A stretch of 64,000 nucleotides of DNA from Sphingopyxis witflariensis (GTDB lineage Bacteria; Pseudomonadota; Alphaproteobacteria; Sphingomonadales; Sphingomonadaceae): NCBI RefSeq assembly GCF_002205635.1, contig NZ_NISJ01000014.1:1-64000 (forward strand). Direction: 5' to 3'. The notes under the pieces were generated by a model. The model was not told the DNA's origin. It made no database searches and saw nothing but the letters and a program-made list of their open reading frames with translations. Below, piece by piece: positions 1 to 8,632 of this stretch. Every line of letters begins with the position of its first letter. Position 1 is the stretch's first letter. The position numbers were made by a program, and so were the translations under genes.

Positions 1-126
1 TTCGGCAAACTCAAACAGCAACGACGCATCGCAACCCGCTATGACAAAACCCTGCTCTCGTTCGAGAGCTTCCTCAACCTCGCCGCTACGCGCCTATGGC
101 TGAAGTCTTTTGTCAACACGGCCTAG
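1..126 (+). CDS. IS5-family transposase, C-terminal fragment (cut by window start)
   Basis: Reading from base 1 gives a 41-residue tail containing RRIATRYDKT, then LAATRLWLKSF and a TAG stop. Arg-Arg-Ile-Ala-Thr-Arg-Tyr-Asp-Lys followed by a leucine/alanine helix is the usual C-terminal end of IS5/IS1031-type DDE transposases, where it follows the catalytic Glu helix. The N-terminal part and DDE residues lie outside the window, so intactness cannot be judged. No terminal inverted repeat could be identified after the stop. Confidence 0.75.
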   Translation, partial: FGKLKQQRRIATRYDKTLLSFESFLNLAATRLWLKSFVNTA

Positions 127-127
127 T

Positions 128-499
128 CTAACGTGCCAAAAAATAGATTATCGCGAGTAGCATCGCCAGCGCTGTCGTCGCGCGTTCAAGGGGAAGTCGG
201 GCGGTAGGCGCTTCAGGTCCGAAACTTGAAATTCCGCCCCCATTTTTCCGAACCATTTCTTCGCGGTGAATTTGTGCGAGAACGATACCGGAATCCCCAT
301 TGGCTTCCAAAGGACCGGGCGATCCATAGAGCAATGGGACGTCAGTCAGGAGGTCTCTATTCAAACCTCTTGCTGCTTCGCCGCGCTGCTTCAGATTCCT
401 GGCGAACTCCGTCGCGTCGTCCAAGGCAGGCCGGTGGCTTGGATCGTCTGTAAATATTCTAGCTTTGGCTCGCTCGCTAAACTCCTGTTCGTTCGCCAC
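128..499 (-). CDS. Small protein with C-terminal membrane anchor, unknown function
   Basis: This is a 123-residue protein starting at GTG 499, chosen because AAGGGA lies about six bases upstream. The longer reading frame to 574 has no such site. The sequence begins VANEQEFSERAKARIF, is charged in the middle and ends with a hydrophobic stretch (ALAMLLAIIYFLA) consistent with a tail-anchored single membrane helix. It matches no family I recognise. It ends two bases from the end of the transposase fragment, so it may belong to mobile or accessory DNA. A chance ORF is possible, although the ribosome binding site and the membrane tail argue for a real gene. Confidence 0.5.
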   Translation of the reverse strand: MANEQEFSERAKARIFTDDPSHRPALDDATEFARNLKQRGEAARGLNRDLLTDVPLLYGSPGPLEANGDSGIVLAQIHREEMVRKNGGGISSFGPEAPTARLPLERATTALAMLLAIIYFLAR

Positions 500-645
500 A
501 TCACTTCCCTTCAAGTTTGTGCTTTCAGTAAAGATAGCGCTGGATAGTAAACGAGAAGTTCTGCGCGCAAGCAATGAAGCTGCTCGAGTTTATTGGTCTG
601 CACGCATGCCTACCTAACATGAAGCAGACTGTCCGCTTCCCACCC

Positions 646-1917
646 CTAAGCGGATGTCCGTCCACCTTTCACGTCGCGACGCTGAAGATAGCTTTTTTCG
701 GCCTCGCCCATATAGTCGCGCGTCAGCGGCAGCGCGTGGCGGCTGCGCGCGAACTGGATCTGGTAATTGCCCATGCCGCCGCTTTCGAACGCCGCGGTCG
801 CCCCGGCGAGGTAGAAGGTCCACATGCGGAAAAAGCGCGCGCCCATCATCGCGACGATCTCGCCCTCATGCGCGACCGTCCGCACATACCATTGGCGCAG
901 CGTCAGCGCATAGTGGAGCCGCAGCGTCTCGACATCGGTGGCGATCAGGCGGCTTTTCTCGCTCGCCGCCAGCGTTTCGCTGAGCGCCGGGATATAGCCG
1001 CCCGGGAAGATATATTTGCGCGTGAAGGCATCGGTTGCACCGGGTCCGCCGAAGCGGCCGATGGTATGGAGCAGCATCACACCGTCGGCGGTCATCAGAT
1101 TGGCGGCGGCGCGGAAGAAAGTTTCGAAATTGGCGGCCCCGACATGCTCGAACATGCCGACCGAGACGATACGGTCGAACCGTCCGGGTTCGCGCTCGGC
1201 AAGGTCGCGATAGTCGATGAGTTCGAAGCGCACGCGGTCGGCCACCCCGGCGTCCTTTGCGCGCTGCCGCGCGAGCGCGAGCTGTTCTTCGGAAAGGGTA
1301 ATGCCCAGCACCTCGACCTGTTCGAGCTTCGCCAGCGTGATCGCCATACCGCCCCAGCCGCAGCCGATATCGAGTATCCGTTGCCCCGGTTTCAGCGCCA
1401 GCTTGGCGGCGATGTGAGCCTTCTTGGCCACCTGCGCTTCGTCGAGCGTCATGTCCGGCCGCGACCAGTAAGCGCAGCTATATTGCATGTCCTCATCGAG
1501 GAAGAGGCGGTAGAGGTCGTTGCCGGTGTCATAATGGTGCGCGACATTGGCGCGCGACTGACGGCGGCGATTGATCGAGTTCAGCCGCGTTTTAATCCCG
1601 TCGAACCATTCGCCGACGCGCGTTTTATCCTTGAGCTTCTCGCCGCGATCCCAGGGCGTGTTCATGCGGATCAGGCCGATGAAATCCATGATGTCACCGT
1701 CGACCAGTTCCAGATCGCCGTCCATGAAGGCCTCCGCCGCGCCGAGCCGCGGGTCGAGAATGATGCGGCGCATCGCGGCCTTGTGGGCAAAGCGGATGGT
1801 GATGTCGGGATAGCCGGGCGCGGATTGCCCGAAGATTTCCGTCGTCCCATCGGGCGCAACGACGGTCAGTCGGCCTTGTCGGACAATTCGGGATAGAAAC
1901 GGGCGCAATATCGACAT
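646..1917 (-). CDS. cfa: Cyclopropane-fatty-acyl-phospholipid synthase
   Basis: A 423-residue SAM-dependent enzyme that methylenates the double bond of unsaturated phospholipid acyl chains at the membrane. The C-terminal two thirds hold the Mycolic_acid_syn/CFAS methyltransferase fold. Cys-Ala-Tyr-Trp precedes the SAM motif (ILDIGCGWGGMAI, around residues 183-195), followed by VGMFEHVG and the FPGGYIP segment typical of CFAS. The start is placed at the Met of MSILRPFL (1917); the ORF runs 20 codons further upstream but would then overlap the preceding gene. Length is slightly above the E. coli enzyme (382). It sits 41 bp downstream of the molybdopterin oxidoreductase gene on the same strand and could be cotranscribed with it. 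Confidence 0.92.
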   Translation of the reverse strand: MSILRPFLSRIVRQGRLTVVAPDGTTEIFGQSAPGYPDITIRFAHKAAMRRIILDPRLGAAEAFMDGDLELVDGDIMDFIGLIRMNTPWDRGEKLKDKTRVGEWFDGIKTRLNSINRRRQSRANVAHHYDTGNDLYRLFLDEDMQYSCAYWSRPDMTLDEAQVAKKAHIAAKLALKPGQRILDIGCGWGGMAITLAKLEQVEVLGITLSEEQLALARQRAKDAGVADRVRFELIDYRDLAEREPGRFDRIVSVGMFEHVGAANFETFFRAAANLMTADGVMLLHTIGRFGGPGATDAFTRKYIFPGGYIPALSETLAASEKSRLIATDVETLRLHYALTLRQWYVRTVAHEGEIVAMMGARFFRMWTFYLAGATAAFESGGMGNYQIQFARSRHALPLTRDYMGEAEKSYLQRRDVKGGRTSA

Positions 1918-1958
1918 GGGAGCAATCTCACAACAGTTCGGGCGCGAGAAGGTTGCGT

Positions 1959-2726
1959 TCAGATGCCCGCATACCATTCATAATCAACACGATCTTCCCA
2001 ATATCCGCCCTTGCCTGAACCGATACTGTCAAGGCTAGCGACGACCTCGATCCCGGTCAGATATTTGGCGTGTTTATATCCCAACTGCCGCTCGATGCGC
2101 AGCCGCAGCGGCGCGCCGTTTGCGATCGGCAAGACTTGGCCGTTGAGCGCCCAGGCGAGGATTGTTTGCGGGTGCAGCGCGTCGACAAGGTCGCAGCTTT
2201 CGTAATAATTGGCGTCACCGATACGGTCGGCGCAGCGGAAGACGATGAAACGCGCACGATCCCTGAGCCCTGCCGCTGCGAGCAGATGGCTCAGCTGCAC
2301 CCCCGTCCATTCGCCGATCGCGCTCCATCCCTCGACGCAATCGTGACGGGTGATCTGGGTCCGCTGCGGCATCGCGCGAATATCGGCGAGCGACAGCGAC
2401 AGCGGCGTGTTCACCAGCTCCGACACCGTAACGCGCCAATCGGCAAATCCCCGCGCGGCGTGCGCAGCATAAGCTGCGCCCTCGGGCAGCCGCGTGCCGT
2501 TGGGACGGAATGTCGGCGACAGATCGGCGCGGGTGAATTCGCGCGCGAGGGCATTGCGATCGGTCAGCGCGCGCTGGCTATGCTGGTGCATCACCTCGCC
2601 CATCGACAGGATTTTGCGCACCACCGGCGCGTCGTTGATCGCGTCGCAGCCCGAAAGCAGCGGCAGCGCGGCGAAACCCGCGGCGCGCGCGATCAACTGG
2701 CGGCGCGGAAGGATGAATTCGCTCAT
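1959..2726 (-). CDS. Molybdopterin-dependent oxidoreductase (sulfite oxidase/YedY-like), Tat lipoprotein
   Basis: A 255-residue protein of the oxidoreductase molybdopterin-binding (sulfite oxidase) fold. The DCVEGWSAIGEWTG segment carries the conserved Cys expected to ligate molybdenum. The N-terminus has a twin-arginine-like motif (RRQLIARAAGF) followed by a lipobox ending LLSGC, so it is probably exported folded via Tat and lipid-anchored. The start at ATG 2726 overlaps the stop of the upstream cytochrome b gene (ATGA), implying coupling. The arrangement resembles MsrPQ/YedYZ pairs, but the membrane partner is a larger b561-type cytochrome. The substrate is unknown. Confidence 0.88.
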   Translation of the reverse strand: MSEFILPRRQLIARAAGFAALPLLSGCDAINDAPVVRKILSMGEVMHQHSQRALTDRNALAREFTRADLSPTFRPNGTRLPEGAAYAAHAARGFADWRVTVSELVNTPLSLSLADIRAMPQRTQITRHDCVEGWSAIGEWTGVQLSHLLAAAGLRDRARFIVFRCADRIGDANYYESCDLVDALHPQTILAWALNGQVLPIANGAPLRLRIERQLGYKHAKYLTGIEVVASLDSIGSGKGGYWEDRVDYEWYAGI

Positions 2727-3583
2727 GCGCCCTCGCCCCGATCGGGCCGCAGGCGGAACCAGCCCGTGATCATCGAGCGTATCTCGTTCACCGGCCCCGC
2801 GAGCAGCACCATGACGATATGGACGAGGAAGAAGGCGACGAGGCCGAAGGCGATAATGAAATGGATCGAACGCGCCGACTGGCGCCCGCCGAACAGATCG
2901 AGCAACCACGGCGCGGTGGCGTTGAACCCCGGCGACATGGTGAGCCCGGTTGCGATCATCAGCGGCAGCATGATAAAGATGACCGATATATAGCTGAATT
3001 TCTGGAGAATATTATAGCGCGCTGCGGCCTCGCCGGTCGGGAAGCGCAGCCGGGCATGATCCTTGATGTCGCGCCAGATATGCCGCGGCGACCATTCCGC
3101 GCGGCGGAGGTGCAAATCCTTGCGCAAATGGCCCCCGAAGACGGTCCACAGCATGTAGAGCGTCAGCCCGATCGACAGCACCCAGGCGAAGAACAAATGC
3201 CAGCGCCGCCCATCGGCGAGATTATAGCTGGTCGGGATCGTCGCCCAGCCGGGAAAGGCCCATGTCTGCTCCTCCCCCGTCGCGTCGGTCCAGCGGCCGA
3301 GCACGCCGGTCGTCTCGACCCGCCACTCGCCAACGCGCAAATAGCCGGTTTTCGGCGTCGCCCCGATCGCCAGCCACGCCGGGTCGGCATTCGCGCCATA
3401 TTCGCCCCAATAGAGGCGCGGATGGGCGTTGAAGATCATCAACCCGCTCATCAGCAGGATCAGCAGGGTAACGGCATTGACCCAATGCCAGATGCGGGTG
3501 GGCAGTCGGTGGCGATAGACGCGCACCGGCGGCGCAGCTTCGGAAGGAACGACGGGGGCATCCGGCGCGGCCAACATCCCCAT
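2723..3583 (-). CDS. Cytochrome b561-type membrane subunit
   Basis: A 286-residue integral membrane protein of the prokaryotic cytochrome b561/Ni-hydrogenase b-type family. It opens with a basic HRLPTRIWHWVNA segment (His just before helix 1, a usual haem ligand), then a helix ending in MIFNAHPRLYWG. A periplasmic loop and further helices follow (HLFFAWVLSIGLTLYMLW; FSYISVIFIMLPLMIATG; HFIIAFGLVAFFLVHIVMVLL). Histidines in helices 2 and 4 (LFFAW region, FLVHI) are consistent with two b haems. It is translationally coupled to the downstream Mo-enzyme and presumably passes quinol electrons to it. The next Met (3577) is an alternative start. Confidence 0.85.
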   Translation of the reverse strand: MGMLAAPDAPVVPSEAAPPVRVYRHRLPTRIWHWVNAVTLLILLMSGLMIFNAHPRLYWGEYGANADPAWLAIGATPKTGYLRVGEWRVETTGVLGRWTDATGEEQTWAFPGWATIPTSYNLADGRRWHLFFAWVLSIGLTLYMLWTVFGGHLRKDLHLRRAEWSPRHIWRDIKDHARLRFPTGEAAARYNILQKFSYISVIFIMLPLMIATGLTMSPGFNATAPWLLDLFGGRQSARSIHFIIAFGLVAFFLVHIVMVLLAGPVNEIRSMITGWFRLRPDRGEGA

Positions 3584-3603
3584 TCGCTCCTTCCCTTGAT
3601 TCG

Positions 3604-5310
3604 CTACGCGACCGCCTGCGCGCCAAACGCCTCGCGATACTGGTTGCGCAACGAGACCTTGTCGATCTTTTCGCTACCGAGTTTCGGCAAGGCGTCGTTC
3701 GACATCCAGATTTGCGCCGGCACCTTATAGGGCGCCAGACGCTGACCTAGGAAGGCACACATCGCATCGGCGTCGACCGTGCTGCCCGGCTTCATCCAGA
3801 TCACCGCGCCGACGATTTCGCCGAGGCGCTCGTCGGGCAGGCCGAACACCGCGCACTCATTCGCCTCGGGATGCTCGTAGATCGCGGCTTCGACTTCCTG
3901 ACAGCTGATATTTTCGCCGCCGCGGATGATGATGTCCTTCTTGCGGTCGACGATGAAGAGATAGCCGTCCTCGTCGAGATAGCCGAGGTCGCCCGAACGG
4001 AAATAGCCATTGTCGAAGAAGGCCGCCTTTGTCGCCGCTTCATTGTTCCAATAGCCCTCGAAATTGGCGACCGAACGGATGCACACTTCGCCGACCTGAC
4101 CTTGCGCCAGTTCATTGCCATTGTCGTCGAGGATCGCGAGATCGACGAGCGGCTTCGACGCCGGCCCCGTCGACAGCGGTTTGTCGATGTAATTTTCGTT
4201 GAGATTGCCGCAGCCAACGGCGTTGGTTTCGGTAAGGCCATAGCCGAGCAGCGGCTTGCCGCCGTCCATCCCCTCGGCAAGGCGCTTCACATGCTCGGGC
4301 GGGCGCGGGGCGCCGCCGGCCGCATAGCTTTTGCACGTCGACAGATCATATTTCGAGCGGTTCGGATGGACGAGAATCTCGTAGCTCATCAGCGGCACGC
4401 CGACGAAATAATTGCATTGCTCGTCCTGGATCAGCCGCATCGCCTCCTCGGCGTTCCACTTCGGCATCAGCACCAGTTTGCGGCCGAGCGCGAGGCTCTG
4501 CATGAACACCGGAATTTCGGCGGTGACGTGGAAGAGCGGAGTGCAAACCAGCGTCGCAGGCTGAATGTCCGACATCTGGCCGTCCTGCGTCAGCAGAACA
4601 ACGATGCCCGCGGTCTGGGCGACATAATTGAAGATCGCCTGCACCACCGCTTCATGCCGCGAATAGGCGCCCTTCGACTGGCCGGTCGAGCCCGAGGTGA
4701 AGAGGATGGTCGCCAGATCCTGTCCCGTCAGCGTCGGCAACACCGTGTCGGCGCTCCCGCCCGCGCTGGTGATCGGAGCGATCGCCTCGGCAAGGGGTTT
4801 GCTGATATCGAGCGTAATCACTTTAGCGCCATGCGTCGCTTCGGCCAGACGCACCGCGCGCTGCGGATCGGCGATGACGAGCTTGGCTTCGCTATCCTCG
4901 ATCCCCGCGGCAAGCTCGGCGCCCTGCCACCAGCCGTTGAGCAGGGTCGCGCAGCCGCCCGCGATCAGCACGCCCAAATAGGTCACGCACCAGGCATTGG
5001 CGTTGCGCATCGCGATCGCGACGCGGTCGCCGCGCTGGACGCCGTGGCCGTCGATCAGCCCGGCCGCGACCTGACGCGCCGCCAAATAGACCTGCTTGAA
5101 GCTCAGCCGCTCGTCGCCCTCGACGAGGAAGGTCGCGTCGCCATGCTGCATCGCGAAAAAGGCGACATAATCGGCCAGATTGGTCGGCGCATTGGTGATG
5201 AACGGCAGCTGCCGGCCAAAGCGTTCGACGGACCCGATCTGGATCGGCCCACCGGGGCCGGTGATCAGATTAAAGGCAGCTTCCAGGCGCAGATCGAGCG
5301 CGGATGGCAT
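3604..5310 (-). CDS. Class I adenylate-forming acyl-CoA synthetase
   Basis: A 568-residue AMP-dependent synthetase/ligase that activates a carboxylic acid to an acyl-adenylate and then the CoA thioester. Diagnostic motifs are present in order: the phosphate loop [13 protein letters not shown] (about 213-225), the YGLTET adenylate motif (about 358), the hinge region [21 protein letters not shown] and the catalytic lysine in [11 protein letters not shown] near the C-terminus. ATG 5310 is chosen because AGGAGAG lies a few bases upstream. It ends 20 bp before the cytochrome b gene. The acid substrate cannot be told from sequence; medium- or long-chain fatty or aromatic acids are possible. Confidence 0.9.
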   Translation of the reverse strand: MPSALDLRLEAAFNLITGPGGPIQIGSVERFGRQLPFITNAPTNLADYVAFFAMQHGDATFLVEGDERLSFKQVYLAARQVAAGLIDGHGVQRGDRVAIAMRNANAWCVTYLGVLIAGGCATLLNGWWQGAELAAGIEDSEAKLVIADPQRAVRLAEATHGAKVITLDISKPLAEAIAPITSAGGSADTVLPTLTGQDLATILFTSGSTGQSKGAYSRHEAVVQAIFNYVAQTAGIVVLLTQDGQMSDIQPATLVCTPLFHVTAEIPVFMQSLALGRKLVLMPKWNAEEAMRLIQDEQCNYFVGVPLMSYEILVHPNRSKYDLSTCKSYAAGGAPRPPEHVKRLAEGMDGGKPLLGYGLTETNAVGCGNLNENYIDKPLSTGPASKPLVDLAILDDNGNELAQGQVGEVCIRSVANFEGYWNNEAATKAAFFDNGYFRSGDLGYLDEDGYLFIVDRKKDIIIRGGENISCQEVEAAIYEHPEANECAVFGLPDERLGEIVGAVIWMKPGSTVDADAMCAFLGQRLAPYKVPAQIWMSNDALPKLGSEKIDKVSLRNQYREAFGAQAVA

Positions 5311-5387
5311 GGGGTATCTCTCCTCTTGGTCTCGATGCACTTACCCCTTATGGGGAAGGCCTATCCTGGGGAAGGTCTCGAGAACTT

Positions 5388-6263
5388 ATGTTTCTTTTTG
5401 CAACTCTAACCGAAGCAACGCAATATGTGAACTTCCATGATCTGATGGGAGAGAATAGCGAAATCGCGTTCAGCGTCTTCGGTTTGCCCATCCGCTGGTA
5501 CGCGCTCGCCTATCTCGCCGGCATCTTCCTCGGTTACTGGTATCTGCTCAAGCTGATCGCCCAGCCCGGCGCCCCGATGGCGCGCCGCCACGCCGACGAT
5601 CTGATCTTCTATGCCATGCTCGGCATCATCATCGGCGGACGGCTTGGCTATGTGCTTTTCTATAATCTCGGCGCCTATCTGGACGACCCGATCGGCATCT
5701 TCCGTCTGTGGGACGGCGGCATGTCGCTGCACGGCGGGACGATCGGCGTGCTGATCGCGATCTGGTATATGGCGAAGAAGGACAAGCTCAGCTTCCTGCG
5801 TTTTTGCGACTATGTCGCCTGCGTCGTTCCCTTTGGCCTGTTCCTCGGTCGCCTCGCCAATTTCGTGAATGGCGAATTGTGGGGCCGCGCGACGACCGTT
5901 CCCTGGGCGATCATCTTTCCGGGCAGCGGCACGATGGACCCGCGCCACCCGAGCCAGCTTTACGAAGCGGGGCTCGAAGGCCTGCTGATGATGGCCATCC
6001 TCGCCTTTTTCTTCTGGCGCACCGATGCGCGTTACAAGCCCGGTTTCCTGTTCGGAATGGCGGCGATCATCTATGGCCTCAGCCGCTTCGCGGTCGAGTT
6101 TGTGCGCGAACCCGACGTCCAGCTTGGCACCCTGTCGTGGGGGCTGACGATGGGCCAGACGCTGACCGTGCCGATGATCCTGATCGGCGTGTGGCTCGTC
6201 GCCACCGCCAAGGGCCGCCGCCAGCGCGTCGAGCCCGTCGCGGGAATCGACAGCATTGCCTGA
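5388..6263 (+). CDS. lgt: Prolipoprotein diacylglyceryl transferase
   Basis: A 291-residue integral membrane enzyme that transfers diacylglycerol from phosphatidylglycerol to the lipobox Cys of prolipoproteins. Recognisable Lgt elements are [11 protein letters not shown], the [10 protein letters not shown] segment with the essential His, and the [14 protein letters not shown] signature followed by RHPSQLYEA. About seven hydrophobic helices are visible. ATG 5388 gives a family-like N-terminus; an in-frame ORF extends upstream to 5304 but adds non-conserved sequence. It heads an overlapping gene run with the next start inside its last codons. It diverges from the acyl-CoA ligase across 77 bp, which should hold both promoters. 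Confidence 0.95.
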   Translation: MFLFATLTEATQYVNFHDLMGENSEIAFSVFGLPIRWYALAYLAGIFLGYWYLLKLIAQPGAPMARRHADDLIFYAMLGIIIGGRLGYVLFYNLGAYLDDPIGIFRLWDGGMSLHGGTIGVLIAIWYMAKKDKLSFLRFCDYVACVVPFGLFLGRLANFVNGELWGRATTVPWAIIFPGSGTMDPRHPSQLYEAGLEGLLMMAILAFFFWRTDARYKPGFLFGMAAIIYGLSRFAVEFVREPDVQLGTLSWGLTMGQTLTVPMILIGVWLVATAKGRRQRVEPVAGIDSIA

Positions 6264-7326
6264 CGGCCCACCAAGCCCCGAGCAGATTATCAGGGATATC
6301 GCCGCCGCACGCGCCATGACCGTCGCCGATTATATGGCGGCGGCCAACGCGCATTATTATGCAACGCGCGATCCGCTGGGTGCCGCAGGCGATTTCACCA
6401 CCGCGCCCGAGATCAGCCAGATGTTCGGCGAAATGGTCGGCATATGGATCGCCGACCTATGGCTGCGCGCGGGAAGCCCCGCCTTTCGCTATGCCGAGCT
6501 TGGCCCCGGACGCGGCACGCTCGCCGCCGATGCGCTGCGCGCGATGGCGCGCTTCGGCTGCACGCCGTTGGGGGTCCATCTGGTCGAAACCAGCCCGACG
6601 CTGCGCGCGGCGCAACTGGCGCGGCTGCCGACGGCGCAGCATCATGACCATGTCGCCGACCTTCCCCACACCGACGCGGCGATCATCGTCGCCAATGAAT
6701 TTTTCGACGCGCTGCCGATCCACCAATATGTGAAGACTGCAGACGGCTGGCGCGAGCGGGTGGTGAGACAGCGAGACGGAAAGCTGGTGCCCCTTCCCGG
6801 CGACCTTCCGGCCGACGATGCCGTCCCCGCCGCACTGCGCCAGCGGAGCGAGGGCGCGATCGTCGAAACCGCCCCCATCAGCGCCGCGATCATGCAGGAA
6901 TGTGCCTTTCGCATCGCGCGTCAGGGCGGCGCGATGCTGACAATCGACTATGGTTATCGCGGCCCCGCCGCGGGCGACACTTTGCAGGCGGTCAAGGCGC
7001 ACGCCTTCGCCGATCCGTTCGTCGATCCGGGCGAGGTTGACCTGACCGCCCATGTCGACTTCACCGCGCTCGCCAACGCCGCGAAGCGCGCCGGGGTCCG
7101 CATCATGGGCCCTGTGGGCCAAGGGGCGTGGCTGCAAGCCCTTGGCATCGACGCGCGGGCGCAGGCGCTGGCCCGCGCCGCGCCCGGTCGTGCCGACGAA
7201 CTGGCGGCGCAACGCGACCGGCTGGTGAAGCCCGACGCGATGGGCGAATTGTTCAAGGTCATGGCCATCCACGCGCCGGGCTGGCCCCACCCCGAAGGAT
7301 TTGGCGCGACTGGAAAGGCAGCATGA
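6256..7326 (+). CDS. SAM-dependent methyltransferase, MidA/NDUFAF7 family
   Basis: A 356-residue member of the Methyltransf_28 (DUF185) family. The eukaryotic homologue NDUFAF7 methylates an arginine in complex I subunit NDUFS2 during assembly. Visible hallmarks are [22 protein letters not shown], the SAM-binding [17 protein letters not shown] and [15 protein letters not shown]. The only suitable start is TTG 6256, inside the last codons of lgt, so translation probably couples to lgt. The stop overlaps the start of the acetyltransferase gene (ATGA). A role in complex I assembly here is inference from the family. Confidence 0.88.
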   Translation: MPDGPPSPEQIIRDIAAARAMTVADYMAAANAHYYATRDPLGAAGDFTTAPEISQMFGEMVGIWIADLWLRAGSPAFRYAELGPGRGTLAADALRAMARFGCTPLGVHLVETSPTLRAAQLARLPTAQHHDHVADLPHTDAAIIVANEFFDALPIHQYVKTADGWRERVVRQRDGKLVPLPGDLPADDAVPAALRQRSEGAIVETAPISAAIMQECAFRIARQGGAMLTIDYGYRGPAAGDTLQAVKAHAFADPFVDPGEVDLTAHVDFTALANAAKRAGVRIMGPVGQGAWLQALGIDARAQALARAAPGRADELAAQRDRLVKPDAMGELFKVMAIHAPGWPHPEGFGATGKAA

Positions 7327-7841
7327 CGAATTTGATTCTGGCCCGCGACGAAGATGCCGAGGCTCTGAGCCGCTTCGCGACCGAGGCCTTCAAACGCACC
7401 TTCGGCCATATTTATGACCCCGCCGATCTGGCGACCTTCCTGACCGACTGGAATCCACCCGAACGCATCCGCGCCCAGCTGGCCGATCCCGACTGGACGA
7501 TCGCGCTGGCCCGCGGCGAGGACGGCGAAATTGCGGGTTTCGTTAAAATGGGGCCGATCGATTTCAACCTTCCCGCGGGCCAGCCGGGCAACGATGCGAC
7601 CGAGCTCCACCAGCTTTATGTCGGCGAGGCCGCGAAGGGCACCGGCATCGCCGCGGCGCTGATGGAATGGGGGATTGCGTGGGCGCGCGAGCGCGCGTCG
7701 ATCCTCTACCTCTCGGTCTTCACCGAAAACCCGCGCGCGCAGGCCTTTTATCGCCGCTATGGCTTCGTCGATGTCGGCCGCAACCCGTTTCGCGTCGGCA
7801 ATCATATCGACGAGGACCGGATATGGAGACTCGACCTGTGA
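7323..7841 (+). CDS. GNAT-family N-acetyltransferase
   Basis: A 172-residue acetyltransferase of the GCN5-related fold. LHQLYVGEAAKGTGIAAALMEWGIAWAR carries the acetyl-CoA pyrophosphate loop (R/Q-x-x-G-x-G/A type), and the C-terminal LYLSVFTENPRAQAFYRRYGF is the usual motif B/Tyr region. It starts at ATG 7323 inside the stop of the methyltransferase gene, and its end is overlapped by pgeF, so the four genes lgt to pgeF look like one transcript. The substrate is unknown; small amines or ribosomal protein N-termini are both possible. Confidence 0.85.
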   Translation: MTNLILARDEDAEALSRFATEAFKRTFGHIYDPADLATFLTDWNPPERIRAQLADPDWTIALARGEDGEIAGFVKMGPIDFNLPAGQPGNDATELHQLYVGEAAKGTGIAAALMEWGIAWARERASILYLSVFTENPRAQAFYRRYGFVDVGRNPFRVGNHIDEDRIWRLDL

Positions 7842-8599
7842 CAGTCCCTTTCGCCACCGCACCGTCGTTGGGCGACATCGCGCATGGCTTTTTCGGACGC
7901 CGCGGCGGGGTGTCGACCGGCGAGCTCGCCTCGCTCAACTGCGGACTGGGATCGAACGACGATCCCGCGCTGATCGCCGAGAACCGGCGGCGTGTGACCG
8001 ATGCGGTGCTGCCCGGTGCAACGCTGACCGGCCTCTATCAGGTCCATGGCAACCGCTGCCTTATCGTCGACGGTGACAGCGATCTGGCCGCGCGGCCCGA
8101 GGCCGATGCGCTCGCGACGCGAACCCCCGGCATTTTGCTCGGTATCCTGACCGCCGACTGTGTGCCGGTGCTGTTCGCCGATCCCGAAGCAGGCGTCGTG
8201 GGCGCGGCCCACGCTGGATGGAAAGGCGCGCTGGCAGGCGTCACCGACGCGACGATCGCCGCGATGGAAAGCCTCGGCGCCACCCGCGCCAACATCGCGG
8301 TCGCGATCGGACCGTGCATCGCGCGTGCTTCCTACGAGGTCGACGAGAATTTCGTGGAGCGTTTCACCGCCGACGATCCCGCCAACGAGCATTTCTTCGC
8401 CGCGGGACGACCGGGCCATGCGATGTTCGACATCGCCGCCTATGTCGCCGCGCGCGTCGCGGCGGCGGGGGTGCGGCGAATTGCCATCGGCGGGCAGGAC
8501 ACCTATGTCGAGGCCGAGGATTATTTCAGCTATCGCCGCGCGTGCCATAAAAATGAAAACAGCTATGGCCGCCAATTGTCGGTGATCGGCCTGAAATAG
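7823..8599 (+). CDS. pgeF: Peptidoglycan editing factor PgeF / purine nucleoside-type laccase-domain protein
   Basis: A 258-residue protein of the Cu-oxidase_4 (YfiH/DUF152) family. Family motifs are LTADCVPVLFAD, VGAAHAGWKGALAGV with the metal-binding His, AIGPCIARASYEV and a C-terminal YFSYRRACHKNENSYGRQLSVIGL. Members were first described as multicopper polyphenol oxidases, but bacterial ones act in peptidoglycan quality control and as purine nucleoside phosphorylases. ATG 7823 has GAGG just upstream and lies inside the acetyltransferase gene; the GTG at 7838 is an alternative. Confidence 0.9.
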   Translation: METRPVTVPFATAPSLGDIAHGFFGRRGGVSTGELASLNCGLGSNDDPALIAENRRRVTDAVLPGATLTGLYQVHGNRCLIVDGDSDLAARPEADALATRTPGILLGILTADCVPVLFADPEAGVVGAAHAGWKGALAGVTDATIAAMESLGATRANIAVAIGPCIARASYEVDENFVERFTADDPANEHFFAAGRPGHAMFDIAAYVAARVAAAGVRRIAIGGQDTYVEAEDYFSYRRACHKNENSYGRQLSVIGLK

Positions 8600-8632
8600 C
8601 GACGGACGAACAACGACATATAAGGGGGACGG

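Noticed and set aside
574..1896. 440-codon plus-strand frame opposite cfa
   Set aside because: It is a shadow of the cyclopropane synthase gene, with no domain or ribosome binding site.
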